A stretch of DNA of 63,234 nt. It comes from Pseudomonas oryzihabitans (GTDB lineage Bacteria; Pseudomonadota; Gammaproteobacteria; Pseudomonadales; Pseudomonadaceae). Below are positions 31,106-40,798 of the stretch, one piece after another. The DNA is taken from assembly GCF_007665395.1 (NCBI RefSeq), contig NZ_VDND01000017.1:1-63234 (forward strand), given 5' to 3'. The translations under genes and the position numbers were made by a program. The notes beneath the pieces are model-generated. The model ran no database searches. It was not told where the DNA came from and saw only the letters and a program-made list of their open reading frames with translations. Numbering within the stretch: the stretch's first letter is position 1; each line of letters starts with the position of its first letter.

Positions 31106-34012
31106 ATGATTATCCGAACCGACACCTCCGCCAATACCATTATCGCGCTTACCGAAGAGAATGATCGCCTGCGCCGCCAGCTGGATTCCATTGAACGGTA
31201 CCAGGCGGATTCGGCCTTTCTGCGCAGCATCCTGGCCGCGTCAGCGGACTGCATCAAGGTCCTCGATCTCGAGGGGCGGCTGGCCTACATGAACGAGGGT
31301 GGCCAGGCGCTGATGGAGGTCAGCGACTTCAATGAGATCAAGGGATGCCCCTGGCCCAATTTCTGGGAGGGCGAAGGGCATGAGGAGGCGAAGAGGGCGC
31401 TGCGGGCAGCGCGTGACGGGCAGATGGGGCGCTTTCAGGGGGATGCCAAGACCTTCCAGGGCACGGCGAAATGGTGGGATGTGCAGGTCACGCCCATCTT
31501 CGATGAGGCTGGCCAGCCCCGGCGGATCCTGTCCGTGTCGCGCGATATCACCCAGGCCAAGCTCAACGAGCTGGCGGTGGCTGAGCAGGAGGCGAACTAC
31601 CGTAACCTCTACAACGCCATCGCCATTGGCTTCTGCGTTGTCGAGGTGCGCTGTGACGACCAGGGCGCACCGGCGGACTATCGCTTTCTCCAGGTCAACA
31701 AGGCATTCGGCGAGATCACCGGCCTGACCGATATCACCGGGCACTGGATGGGTGACCTCGCGCCCGATCAGGAGTCTACGTGGGCCGAGCGGTACGCCGA
31801 GATGGTGGCCACCGGTAAGGCCGTGCATTTCGAGCATCGGGCCAGGTCGCTCAACGACCGGCACTTTGACCTCTATGCCTATCCGTTGGGGCCGCAGGCG
31901 CCCCACCAGGTTGCCGTGCTGTTTTCCGATATCACCGCACGGAAACACCGGGACGCTCAGCGTGCCGCGCTGATCGAGCTGAGTACTCGGTTACATGACT
32001 TCGACAGTGCCGCCGATATCGCCTATCTAGCGGCGGAGATCACCGGTCGTACCCTGGGGGTGAGCCGAGTCGGCTATGGGGTCATCCAGCCGGGTGGACA
32101 GACGCTGATCATCGAGCGCGATTGGACGGCGCCGGGGATTCCCTCCGGCGCCGGTTTGCATTTTCTGAACAGCTACGGCGAGGCCTTGACCGGGCTCGAC
32201 GAGGGCAAGGCGATCGTGGTCAGCGATATCGCCGTTGACCCCCGCACCCAGCGCGGCGCTGCGGCCTTTGCTGAGGCAGCCGTGGCGGCACTGGTCAACA
32301 CACCGCTCTTCGACGAGGGCCGGTTGGAGGCCGTCTTGTTCGTCAACAGTGATCGGCCACGTGTCTGGTCTGAGGACGAGCTGAACTTCATCTCAGATGT
32401 GGCAAAGCTCGCCCAGGGGACCCTGGAAAGACGGCGATCAAAGCGGAAACTCCGTCAGCTCGCAACGTCGCTGGAGGGGCAGGTGGCCGAGCGGGCCCGC
32501 GACCGTGACCGCCTCTGGCGGCTCTCGGGCGACCTCATGTTGGTCGCCGACTCTCAGGGTGGCATCGTCAGGTCAAATCCGGCCTGGACCGAGATCCTGG
32601 GCTGGTTGCCGGAAGAGCTGATCGGCATGAATCTGTTCGACCTCATTCACCCGGAAGACTTGGCTCATACCCAGCAAGGTGCGAGCGATATCAATCATCG
32701 CAGTGCCCGACTGACGCACTTTGAAAATCGTTATCGCTGCAAGAATGGCGATTACCGGTGGATTTCATGGACAGCGCAAGCTGCGGATGGATTCATCGTC
32801 GGGGTCGGTCGCGATATCACCGATGACAAGGAACAGGCGCTGGCCTTGGCTACTGCTGAAGACGCCTTGCGGCAGAGTCAGAAGATGGAAGCGGTGGGCC
32901 AGCTCACCGGCGGTCTGGCGCACGATTTCAACAACCTGCTGGCAGCCATCAATGGCGCCATGGAGCTGCTCAGAATGCGGCTCAACCAGGGGCGGCTGAA
33001 AGATCTGGATCGCTACATCGGCGCGGCCCTGGGCGCCTCCAGCAAGGCGGCTGCCTTGACGCATCGGTTGCTGGCCTTCTCGCGCCGGCAGGCGCTCGAT
33101 CCGCGGTCGACGGACGTCAACGCGCTGATAGCCGATATGACCGACCTGATCAGCCGAACGGTGGGTCCGCAGAACGAGATCGTGGTCATCGCCGAGCCAG
33201 AGCTCTGGCGTGCGCGGATCGATCCGCCCCAGCTGGAGAACGTGCTGCTCAACCTCTGCATCAACGCGCGGGATGCCATGCCGGATGGCGGACGGATCAC
33301 CATTCAGACCGCCAACCACCATTTTGAAGACCCCGCCGCCGAGAATCTGGACCTGGAGCCCGGTGACTATCTGTCGCTCTGCGTGATCGACACTGGATCC
33401 GGTATCCCGCCCGAGCATCTGGCCCGAATCTTCGACCCCTTCTTCACGACCAAGCCGATCGGAGAGGGCACCGGTCTGGGCCTGTCGATGATCTATGGCT
33501 TCGCCAAGCAGTCGGGTGGGTTGGTGAGGGTCGAGTCCACTTCAGATGAAGGCACCACCCTGTGTCTGTACATGCCACGCTGCAATGAGCATGACCTGGC
33601 GAGCGACTGCATCAGTGAGGCCTCCACGGCCGAGATGAAAGGCCGTGGGGAGGTTGTGCTCGTCGTAGAGGATGAGCCCGTCCTGCGGATGCTGGCTACT
33701 GAGATGCTGGGAGACATGGGCTATACCACGCTCGAAGCGTCCGAGAGTTCTGGCGGGCTGGAAATCCTGGAGTCAGATGTGCGTATCGATCTGCTAATTA
33801 CCGATGTGGGGCTGCCGGGTCGTATGAACGGTCGACAACTGGCCGCCATCGGTCGAGAGGCTCGGCCTGGGCTGAAGGTGCTCTTCATCACCGGTTACGC
33901 CGATAGCGCCTTCCAGGACGAGGGGCAGCTTGCGGCGGATATGGAAGTGCTGGCTAAGCCTTTTTCGGTGGATGCCTTTGCTGCCCGGATCGACAAGCTC
34001 CTGGGCAACTGA
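31106..34012 (+). CDS. Hybrid histidine kinase (PAS-PAS-GAF-PAS-HisKA-HATPase-REC)
   Basis: A 968-residue soluble hybrid sensor kinase. N-terminal coiled coil (about 10-30), PAS about 40-150, second PAS about 165-280, GAF about 290-440, third PAS about 465-580. The HisKA box GQLTGGLAHDFNNLL carries the phospho-acceptor His606. The HATPase has an N box (LCINARDAMPDGG), DTGSGIPPE and GEGTGLGLSM. The C-terminal receiver has Asp900 (LLITDVGLPG). No membrane helix, so it senses a cytoplasmic or redox signal. It faces two receiver-only proteins and a second hybrid kinase on the other strand, implying a shared phosphorelay. The start at 31106 gives MIIRTDTSANTI. Confidence 0.93.
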   Translation: MIIRTDTSANTIIALTEENDRLRRQLDSIERYQADSAFLRSILAASADCIKVLDLEGRLAYMNEGGQALMEVSDFNEIKGCPWPNFWEGEGHEEAKRALRAARDGQMGRFQGDAKTFQGTAKWWDVQVTPIFDEAGQPRRILSVSRDITQAKLNELAVAEQEANYRNLYNAIAIGFCVVEVRCDDQGAPADYRFLQVNKAFGEITGLTDITGHWMGDLAPDQESTWAERYAEMVATGKAVHFEHRARSLNDRHFDLYAYPLGPQAPHQVAVLFSDITARKHRDAQRAALIELSTRLHDFDSAADIAYLAAEITGRTLGVSRVGYGVIQPGGQTLIIERDWTAPGIPSGAGLHFLNSYGEALTGLDEGKAIVVSDIAVDPRTQRGAAAFAEAAVAALVNTPLFDEGRLEAVLFVNSDRPRVWSEDELNFISDVAKLAQGTLERRRSKRKLRQLATSLEGQVAERARDRDRLWRLSGDLMLVADSQGGIVRSNPAWTEILGWLPEELIGMNLFDLIHPEDLAHTQQGASDINHRSARLTHFENRYRCKNGDYRWISWTAQAADGFIVGVGRDITDDKEQALALATAEDALRQSQKMEAVGQLTGGLAHDFNNLLAAINGAMELLRMRLNQGRLKDLDRYIGAALGASSKAAALTHRLLAFSRRQALDPRSTDVNALIADMTDLISRTVGPQNEIVVIAEPELWRARIDPPQLENVLLNLCINARDAMPDGGRITIQTANHHFEDPAAENLDLEPGDYLSLCVIDTGSGIPPEHLARIFDPFFTTKPIGEGTGLGLSMIYGFAKQSGGLVRVESTSDEGTTLCLYMPRCNEHDLASDCISEASTAEMKGRGEVVLVVEDEPVLRMLATEMLGDMGYTTLEASESSGGLEILESDVRIDLLITDVGLPGRMNGRQLAAIGREARPGLKVLFITGYADSAFQDEGQLAADMEVLAKPFSVDAFAARIDKLLGN

Positions 34013-34034
34013 AGCTTACCGAGACCTCAGTTAC

Positions 34035-34403
34035 TCAACGTAACGCTTGGGTTATTGCGGTCTCTAGTGCTGCTGGCATCCAGGGCTTCTGGAGATAGAC
34101 CACATTGGGTGGTAGATCGGCCTTGATCTCATAGCCATAACCGGTGGTAATGATGATGGGCAAGGTTGGCCAGCGGCTGGCCAGCAGTTGCGCGAGGTCT
34201 GCACCGGTCAGCTGTCCAGGTACCAAGTGGTCCGTGATCAAGAGATCGGGTTGCCCGGAGCCTAATAGGGCAACCAACGCGTCGTCTGCATTTGGAAAGG
34301 CCATGCACTCTGCGCCGCGGTCCTGAAGCACGTCTTCCAGGATCCGACCCAGCAGAGGGTCGTCTTCTACTACGGCCACGCGGAAAGAATTCAAGTTGAG
34401 CAC
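34035..34403 (-). CDS. Single-domain response regulator
   Basis: A receiver domain only, 122 residues from GTG 34403 (AGAGGT about 9 bases upstream; a TTG further out at 34421 is less likely). Acidic pair VVEDD near the N-terminus, phospho-acceptor Asp58 in LLITDHLVPG, Thr in IIITTGYGY and Lys in YLQKPW. No output domain, so it probably relays or competes for phosphate with the adjacent hybrid kinases. It ends 23 bases from the convergent kinase gene. Confidence 0.87.
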   Translation of the reverse strand: MLNLNSFRVAVVEDDPLLGRILEDVLQDRGAECMAFPNADDALVALLGSGQPDLLITDHLVPGQLTGADLAQLLASRWPTLPIIITTGYGYEIKADLPPNVVYLQKPWMPAALETAITQALR

Positions 34404-34500
34404 GTGGGCGATACCTCTCAATTGAGGCAGCCACTCTAACAGGCTTGGCTTGTTGTCGTGGATGAATAAGTTGACTAAATGGCCAGGTGGGAAAGCCAGT

Positions 34501-34878
34501 TTAGGAGCCAGATGGGAGCTGGGCCTTGACCGCCTCTTCGATCTGCTGAAAGGACCAGGGCTTGGCCAGGAACCGAGTGTTGGCGGGCAGTTGATGGGTC
34601 TGGGAACCGGAGAAACCCGAGGTCAGCAATACCGGAAGCGCAGGCCAGCGCAGCGCGATGATGTTGGCCAACTGATGGCCGTTTAATCGGCCAGGCATGA
34701 GGATGTCAGAGACGACCATGGCCAGCTCCGGGGCATGGTTTTCGAGGTACTCAAGACCGTCATCAGCCCGATCGCACTCGATGGCCACAGCCCCCAAGTC
34801 GGTGAGGATTTCGTAAATGAGTTGGCGAACCAGAGGTTCGTCCTCAACGACGAGAATGTGCGGGTGCAGGTTGGTCAT
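34501..34878 (-). CDS. Single-domain response regulator
   Basis: A 125-residue receiver-only protein: VVEDEP acidic site, Asp58 in MVVSDILMPGR, Thr/Ser in VLLTSGFSG, Lys in RFLAKPWS. It is a paralogue of the neighbouring regulator at 34035-34403 and of the receiver domains of both flanking kinases. No DNA-binding domain. It is probably transcribed with, or close to, the kinase at 34962-37097. Confidence 0.9.
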   Translation of the reverse strand: MTNLHPHILVVEDEPLVRQLIYEILTDLGAVAIECDRADDGLEYLENHAPELAMVVSDILMPGRLNGHQLANIIALRWPALPVLLTSGFSGSQTHQLPANTRFLAKPWSFQQIEEAVKAQLPSGS

Positions 34879-34961
34879 GTCGCCTGGTTCTAAAGAGCAT
34901 TGTGAGATCTTACGTCTTGGAGCTAAGTCTTAGGCTTGAGTTTTCGCCGATAGACGAATGG

Positions 34962-37097
34962 TTAGGAATCAAGTACCTGCCGCACTTTGAGCGCCAGGTC
35001 GCGCAGGGTGAAGGGCTTGGGTAGCAGGAAGACGCCGCGGTCCAGGGTGCCGTTGCGGACGATGGCGTTACGGGTATAGCCAGTCGTATACAGGACCTTC
35101 ATGAGCGGCTGGTTAAGGGCAAGCTGGTCGGCTAGCTGGCGACCAGTCATCCCGGGCATGACGATGTCGGTGAACACGAGATCGACTTCGGGGTGAAGTG
35201 CCAGCAGGCTCAGCGCCGTCTCTGCGCCATCCGCGTCGAGTGCTCGATAGCCCAGCTCGATCAAGGATTCGACGGTGAGCAGCCGGACACGGGGATCGTC
35301 TTCGACGACGATGATCAATTCGTTATCCTGAGCCCGAGGTATTTCGTCGAAAGGCACCTGGAGGCGCTCGACAGGCTTGGCTTCGCCCAGATAGCGCGGG
35401 AGGTAGATCTTGACCGTGGTGCCGTGGCCAACCTCGCTGTAGAGCTTGAGATGCCCATGGGACTGGGCAACGAAACCATAGACCTGGGACAGGCCCAGGC
35501 CAGTGCCGCGGCCGACCGGCTTGGTGGTGAAGTAGGGCTCGAAGACGCGCTCCAGCGTCTGGGCATCAATGCCTGTCCCGGTGTCGGAAACCGCTACCAT
35601 CACATATTCGCCCACTTGCACGCCTTCTTCGCTGGCGTAGTGGTCATCCAGATAGACATTGCCGGTTTCAACGGTGATGGCACCGCCATCCTCCATGGCA
35701 TCCCGGGCGTTGACACAGAGATTGACCACGGCTTGTTCCAGGCTGTTGATATCCACCTGCGTCAGCCACAGCCCGCCGTGGCGGACGATTTCGAGCTGAT
35801 AGCTGCTGCCCAGCGTGCGTTGGAGCAGGGCGGAGAGACCGCTCACCAACCGATTGAGATCGACGACCTCCGGTACGAGCGGCTGCTGGCGAGAGAAGGC
35901 GAGAAGCCGGTGAGTGAGCTCCGCCGCGCGAACGGTACCTTCGAGGGCCAGATCGGCGTAGCGCTGAACGTTTTGATCGCCGCGCCTTTGCTTGGCCATC
36001 AGCATGTTCAGGCCACCCATGATGACGGTGAGCATGTTGTTGAAGTCGTGGGCGATGCCGCCAGTGAGCTGGCCTACCGCTTCCATCTTCTGCAGCTGGC
36101 GAACCTTGTCTTCAGCCGCGCTCCGCTCTTGACGTTCGTTACTCAGGTCCTGGTGCGATTGAGAAAGCGCGGCGTCCTGGCTGGCTGAAAGGGTGCGGAG
36201 GTTGGCTGCGTCCTGCTCCAAGGTGCTGGATCGTATCTGCAGGGCATCCACATCGGTACAGGTGGAAAACCAGCGGACGACCTCGCCCTTGGCATTGCGA
36301 ATCGGTAAGGCTCGACAGAGACACCAATGGTCGGTACCGCTCTGGCTGCGCATCTTGAAGGTTGCTTCCCATTCGCCTTGAGAAGCGAGAGCGTGGGTAC
36401 GCTCGGCAGTGATTTGCTCGCGGGTGCTTTCGTCGATCAGGCTATGCCAGCCGTTGTTGCTGAGCTGCTCGGCGGACAGGCCGGAGAAGGCCTCCCAGCG
36501 AGGATTGAAGTAGAGGTCGTTGCCGTTGAGATCGGATATCCAAACGAGCTGAGGAATATTTTCGGCCAGTTGCTGAAACTGCTGCGCGAGCTGTTCGGTA
36601 TGGCGTTGCTGTCGCGCTTCCGCTTCTACGCGCTCCGTCAGGTCGCGGATGATCTTGATCACGCCCGAGAACTGACCATCGTCCCAGATCGGCATCATGA
36701 CGCCGCTGGCCCAGAACTGCTGACCGTCGGCGCGCAGGTGCCAGCGATCATCATCAGCGCGGCCCTGGCTGATGGCTTGGCCCATCTCTCGTTCAGGTAC
36801 GCCCATCTCACAATCTTCAGCGGTGAAGATACGGTGCAAAGATTGGCCGAGCATTTCTTCGCGGGTCCAGCCGAGGATCTGATGAGCGCCTTCGCTCCAT
36901 TCGGTGACCTTGCCCGTTGAATCCCCTACCACGATGGCGTAATCGAGAGCGCTGTCGAACACCAGCTGGTTGTAACTCTGCTTGCGGTCCAGTTGCCGGC
37001 GCAGGCTGGCGACCTCTTGGCGAAGGGCGCCGATGCTGTCCAGGTCGTGTTCTGAAGCCAAAGGAAAAGTCTCGCGCAATAAGGGTTCGTCAGACAA
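34962..37097 (-). CDS. Hybrid histidine kinase (PAS-PAS-HisKA-HATPase-REC)
   Basis: A 711-residue soluble hybrid kinase. N-terminal coiled coil (about 18-45), PAS about 48-160 (YAIVVGDSTGKVTEWSEGAHQILGW), second PAS about 172-290, coiled coil about 290-335, HisKA GQLTGGIAHDFNNML with His350, HATPase (LCVNARDAMEDGG; DTGTGIDAQTL; GRGTGLGLSQVYGF), receiver with Asp644 (LVFTDIVMPG). Signal unknown; the PAS domains lack the Cys-containing LOV motif. Paralogous in its core to the kinase at 31106-34012, and arranged tail-to-tail with it around the two small regulators. Confidence 0.93.
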   Translation of the reverse strand: MSDEPLLRETFPLASEHDLDSIGALRQEVASLRRQLDRKQSYNQLVFDSALDYAIVVGDSTGKVTEWSEGAHQILGWTREEMLGQSLHRIFTAEDCEMGVPEREMGQAISQGRADDDRWHLRADGQQFWASGVMMPIWDDGQFSGVIKIIRDLTERVEAEARQQRHTEQLAQQFQQLAENIPQLVWISDLNGNDLYFNPRWEAFSGLSAEQLSNNGWHSLIDESTREQITAERTHALASQGEWEATFKMRSQSGTDHWCLCRALPIRNAKGEVVRWFSTCTDVDALQIRSSTLEQDAANLRTLSASQDAALSQSHQDLSNERQERSAAEDKVRQLQKMEAVGQLTGGIAHDFNNMLTVIMGGLNMLMAKQRRGDQNVQRYADLALEGTVRAAELTHRLLAFSRQQPLVPEVVDLNRLVSGLSALLQRTLGSSYQLEIVRHGGLWLTQVDINSLEQAVVNLCVNARDAMEDGGAITVETGNVYLDDHYASEEGVQVGEYVMVAVSDTGTGIDAQTLERVFEPYFTTKPVGRGTGLGLSQVYGFVAQSHGHLKLYSEVGHGTTVKIYLPRYLGEAKPVERLQVPFDEIPRAQDNELIIVVEDDPRVRLLTVESLIELGYRALDADGAETALSLLALHPEVDLVFTDIVMPGMTGRQLADQLALNQPLMKVLYTTGYTRNAIVRNGTLDRGVFLLPKPFTLRDLALKVRQVLDS

Positions 37098-38102
37098 CCA
37101 AGGTTACGAGGGTGCAGGCAGGCGGGATAGCGGCTCAGGTCTTGAAATAGAGCTATTCAGGTGCCGTTCGTCGCTTCGCTATCGGTGCAGCGCGAGATGC
37201 CAAATGACTCTTGGAGGACGGTCCATTTGAAGAATTTGGGCGGCTGAAAGCGGGGGTAGCGCTATTGGGCTGGCGGTGGCCGCTACGCCTGCCCAGAAGC
37301 CATGGATTAGGATCAAAGCGTCAGCCTGTCCCCCACGATTTTCACCGCATTATCTCGGGATGCCATGAGCGAACCCTGGCACCGTCATCTCGTCGTCGAT
37401 CTTGATGACCTGACCTTCGGCGAGCCTCTACAAGACTCGGCGGTCAAGACGCTTCACTGTCGGGTAGTAGCTATCACCCGATAGCCAAGTGTTCTTCACG
37501 AGCCGCTGAGTCAGGGCCGGGCTTCATCGCGCCGCTGTACCCTCGAGCTCCATTCTCAAAGAAGTCCACATCGCGCACTGACCGAACTCGGCGATAAGTC
37601 CTTTGAAAGACAGCTGGTGCAAAGGGAAGCGGACAGCCAAGCGCTCATAGTTTTCTGGGGCTGCTGTCGCGCTGTGGAAAGACAGGAAAAACGTTCCTGC
37701 GTCAGGTTGTTCCAGCAAAGTATCGGTATTGGGGCTTAGAAAGGTATGGTTGAATATCAGATCAGCATGGCCGATGTATATTTTCGAAGGCATGGTACGA
37801 GTACCTAGGGTGAGCAGCGGTAGGGTCCAACGAAAGGCCGCTTCAGATGAGTGTAGACGTGTTTGCCAAAAATACGAATCAAACGAAGATTTTTCCACTG
37901 AGACAATGGAGTTGGCTCTTGGTTTGAACGCTTGCCCGACTATGAGTATACCTGATTGATTGCAAGGATTAATTCCTGAATCGCAGTGCGAGTTAAGCTA
38001 CTGCCTCTGGTCGGAAATCTGTGCTTTCAGTTGGAAGTGCACTAACCGCGACGGGGGATTAAGGTCCATGGATTAGGCAAATCCGCCTTATCGGAGAGCT
38101 CT
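37098..38102. other. Gene-poor stretch with one weak candidate gene
   Basis: About 1 kb upstream of the kinase. The only frame with protein-like composition is 37524-37793 on the minus strand (about 89 residues, MPSKIYIGHADLIFNHTFLS), without a clear ribosome site. A 39-codon plus frame at 37365-37484 is also weak. The DNA becomes more AT-rich from about 37600 on. Confidence 0.45.
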
Positions 38103-38204
38103 ATGAGTAGGGGCGCTTCGTCCGTGAGCTGTATCCTGTTTTCTATCGTGGCCGGTACCTTTGCCTTGATTGGAGTTGCTGTGGTGTTCTTTGACTGGTG
38201 GTGA
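38103..38204 (+). CDS. Small hydrophobic membrane protein (33 residues)
   Basis: MSRGASSVSCILFSIVAG begins a 33-residue protein that is almost all one membrane helix (about 9-30) and ends FFDWW. GGAGA sits 5-6 bases before the ATG, which makes this tiny gene credible. Function unknown; such proteins can be subunits of larger membrane complexes or type I toxins, but no antisense RNA promoter was identified. Confidence 0.55.
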   Translation: MSRGASSVSCILFSIVAGTFALIGVAVVFFDWW

Positions 38205-38698
38205 TATTTCGCATGGAGATAGGGTCGATTTAAGTTTGCATCAAGCGTTGTGTGATGGTTGCGTCGGTTAGTTTGGAATTCATTATCTTTTTTTTCTAAG
38301 CACATTCATTGTTTGTAGGGTGGTGCCTTGCAGATGGCGCATTTTTATATGGTTGCGGCTAGTAGTCTCGCTGTTTTTTGGGGCTAGTGGAGCTGTCAAT
38401 CTGATTGACGATCCATCGGTCCGCCCTTCCAGCACACTACGGATGGAGCGAGGGCTAGGAGAGGCAGTCAAAAATTCATGCCTATTACTGTTTCTAAAAT
38501 CCGTCTGGACCTCGATACATATCAAGATTTTAACGCGCCTGATAGTTTCACGGTCCTTGCCAGCCAAGATCAGACGCTCATCGAATGGAGATTCATTGAA
38601 ATGCTGACCGGGTCTGGCGGAGAGCCGGTTAAGCCGAAAGCAGCATGCTAGAGGGAAATGCGGACTTGGAAGACAGCTGAGTCATCACTATTGGCGAT
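38205..38698. other. Stretch without supported genes
   Basis: AT-rich relative to the window. Frames exist on both strands (for example 38320-38607 plus, 38283-38567 minus) but without ribosome sites or protein-like composition. It may hold decayed sequence. Confidence 0.5.
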
Positions 38699-38950
38699 TT
38701 ACTCGGCGTCAATTCCATTCCTCGGAGGCCGATCAGGCCTCAGGAGCCTTTGGAGCTCCAGGCGGGTGAGGGCCCGAAGTTCGAGCGGTGTGATATGGGA
38801 CAATCTTTCGGATATCCAGCTACACCAAGGGGTAGCCAATGTTCGAGACTCAAGTATGTGTACAGCCAAGACCCGAGCTCTTTTTCTGTGGCCTAGGAGC
38901 TCAAGTTGTAACTGTTCATATTGGCGCAGCGTTTTTTCGACGTCTTTCAT
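38699..38950 (-). CDS. Small helical protein, unknown
   Basis: 83 residues starting MKDVEKTLRQYEQLQLELLGHRKRA. A Leu/Gln/Arg-rich amphipathic helix (about 1-30) is followed by a second helical part (about 50-72). Composition is protein-like; the ribosome site (AGGG) is modest. Unrecognised, one of a group of small unknown genes in this stretch. Confidence 0.45.
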   Translation of the reverse strand: MKDVEKTLRQYEQLQLELLGHRKRARVLAVHILESRTLATPWCSWISERLSHITPLELRALTRLELQRLLRPDRPPRNGIDAE

Positions 38951-39093
38951 TCAGACCCTGGGTTGGTTGTCTGATTGATTAGACAGGCTGTGCTGGGTTT
39001 TGCTGTGGCAGTTCGTCGCCAAGGCTGAAATAGTCCTGCTAGAGCACCATGCCCAAGGCATCAGAGTGGCTGGCCCAGCCCCCGAGATTGATT

Positions 39094-39309
39094 TTAATCT
39101 AGGTTCAGCAAAAAGAGGAATGCGCTTTGTACCGCCGCTTGGTTTCGCCGCTGCTGAATGACACACAAACCGAGCATGTCCTTCAGCGCGTGCGAGCGTC
39201 CTTGTCCACGGCACTCTTCAATTTGGCGGAGGAGACAGTCAATGTCGTCTTGCGCTTTTGCGTGGCGCTCCATGAGGTACAGGCCATGCCGACGATTTTC
39301 TGCATTCAT
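39094..39309 (-). CDS. Small protein with strong ribosome site, unknown
   Basis: 71 residues starting MNAENRRHGLYLMERHAKAQDD. A charged helical region (about 12-60) contains IDCLLRQIEECRGQGRSHALKD and three Cys. GGAGGT lies 5 bases before the ATG, an almost perfect Shine-Dalgarno, so this is likely a real gene. No family recognised. Confidence 0.55.
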   Translation of the reverse strand: MNAENRRHGLYLMERHAKAQDDIDCLLRQIEECRGQGRSHALKDMLGLCVIQQRRNQAAVQSAFLFLLNLD

Positions 39310-39467
39310 TCTGTACCTCCATAGCAGACATCACGCTCTTGTAGCCCAGGCAATAAAGGCCGCCCAGTCGTCGCCTCGACGTGCATGCCTCGCTTTAGCG
39401 TTGTATAGCCTAGCAGTGAGACAGCCAGCGCTGAACTTTTCGCCATCCGACTGTAAGGAAGCTAACC

Positions 39468-39722
39468 ATGAAGGGTCTGGGTAAGGTATTGGCTTCGCTC
39501 GATCCGCCGGTAAAGCACCTTGCCGAGTGGCGAAGCGAAGGTTTGATGCTGACGCTGATAGATCCTGGAGTACCGGCAAAGGTGACGCGCTTGATTTCAA
39601 AGGCAATGCTAAGCCATGCGGGAAGTTTGAACCTGATCATCCTCCATGCCGTTAACGAATTGCGGTTGAGGGGATCTCATGTCCCGCTGGATTCGGATAT
39701 GGTCCTGCTACCCTTGTCATAA
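39468..39722 (+). CDS. Small protein, unknown
   Basis: 84 residues starting MKGLGKVLASLDPPVKHLAEW, with AAGGA 8 bases before the ATG. Mixed alpha/beta pattern (GLMLTLIDPGVPAKVTRLI, then LNLIILHAVNELRL). Composition is convincing for a soluble protein, but I recognise no domain. Confidence 0.5.
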   Translation: MKGLGKVLASLDPPVKHLAEWRSEGLMLTLIDPGVPAKVTRLISKAMLSHAGSLNLIILHAVNELRLRGSHVPLDSDMVLLPLS

Positions 39723-39819
39723 CTGCGCAGACACGGTCGAGGCATTAATGCGGTGGCACCGGAGGGAGGGTAAGGATTAACTCTTATACCTTGGAATCGT
39801 CAATTGATACTCGGAGCTC

Positions 39820-40134
39820 TTATCTCTTATAGCCGTTCGGATCAAGATTCTCGAGAAAGAGACTGGGGTCCGATGCAGCTTTGAAAAAGCTGTTGCCGGT
39901 AAGAGTACCCGCGAGCCTGGCCAGACCCTGTCGGTAGATCATATCGATCACGAGCAACAATCCGTTGGTCTGTCCGGTGGACGATACGTCCAAGTCTCGA
40001 ATCGCGGCGATATAGGCGCCTGCCCGATGGAAGTGTATCTCCAGTGCCTGCAAGTCTCGTGCATCTTCTAGATCGGCAATATAGCGCGCTAGAGCGGCTG
40101 AAAGCTGCGCTCGTTGATGACTGGAGAGCGGCAT
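39820..40134 (-). CDS. Hypothetical helical protein
   Basis: 104 residues, MPLSSHQRAQLSAALARYIAD onward. An all-helical pattern with HFHRAGAYIAAIRDLDVSSTGQTNGL in the middle and a Phe/Pro-containing tail. Only a weak GGAAA precedes the ATG. It lies on the edge of the gene-poor region. Unrecognised. Confidence 0.5.
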   Translation of the reverse strand: MPLSSHQRAQLSAALARYIADLEDARDLQALEIHFHRAGAYIAAIRDLDVSSTGQTNGLLLVIDMIYRQGLARLAGTLTGNSFFKAASDPSLFLENLDPNGYKR

Positions 40135-40344
40135 GGCACTTTTCCAAGCGATATGGACTTCAAATAATATAGCCGGCTGTTTGGCCGCTGCGCTACTTCG
40201 GAGCTTTGCTCTTCGACGTGCAACCCAATCGATCTCTAGACGCTCGATTGGGTAGAGTTGTAGGGTGCTTAGCGCAGGGACGCTGATCAGTGTAAGGGGG
40301 CAGGCCCTGTGTTCTTCACCTTAGTAACGGCCTTGCATAACAGG

Positions 40345-40419
40345 ATGCCACTCGAACGCAGCCAACGAGATTACTTTCTCGCGACCGATCTCGACGGCAC
40401 TCTTTTCGGAAAGAGCGGG
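40345..40419 (+). pseudogene. Start of a HAD-type phosphatase, truncated
   Basis: ATG 40345 opens MPLERSQRDYFLATDLDGTL, which contains the HAD motif I nucleophile block DLDGTLF of sugar-phosphate phosphatases. After about 25 codons the frame changes to unrelated sequence, and the remaining HAD motifs are absent. This looks like the 5' remnant of a gene cut by a deletion or insertion. Confidence 0.55.
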
Positions 40420-40420
40420 A

Positions 40421-40654
40421 TCAGCCCAATTCCCACATGGCCTCCAGAGGCTGAGCCAGGCGCCGGTGGTCGTGGATGTCGACTAACCCATTGCCCGATG
40501 CGGCGGCGATGTGTGCGAAGGCAGCTGTCTGATACGGCAAGGGAAGCTGAACCGCCCTTGTCAGAATGGCCTGCTCGATCAATCGCGCGAGCCGGCTGGT
40601 CGTGTCTCGAATGCCGCGGTAAAGAAGGTAGGCCTGGCGGCACACTCCCAACAA
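40421..40654 (-). CDS. Possible small protein next to the HAD remnant
   Basis: 77 residues starting MLGVCRQAYLLYRGIRDTTS, with a helical, well-composed sequence to the end (RLAQPLEAMWELG). It could be a whole small gene or the surviving C-terminal part of a larger one abutting the HAD fragment. No clear ribosome site. Confidence 0.4.
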   Translation of the reverse strand: MLGVCRQAYLLYRGIRDTTSRLARLIEQAILTRAVQLPLPYQTAAFAHIAAASGNGLVDIHDHRRLAQPLEAMWELG

Positions 40655-40798
40655 CGCCTATTTCTTGAGGCGCGTCTGGTCCTCATCGGAGAGAGCATGG
40701 ACTCCAGCCAAAGTGCCCCCGTTACCAGGGTGTTTCACCACATCTGACCGGAAACGCCAGCCCGGCCGGGCCAGCAGCAGGTTGGTCGAATGGCTCCA

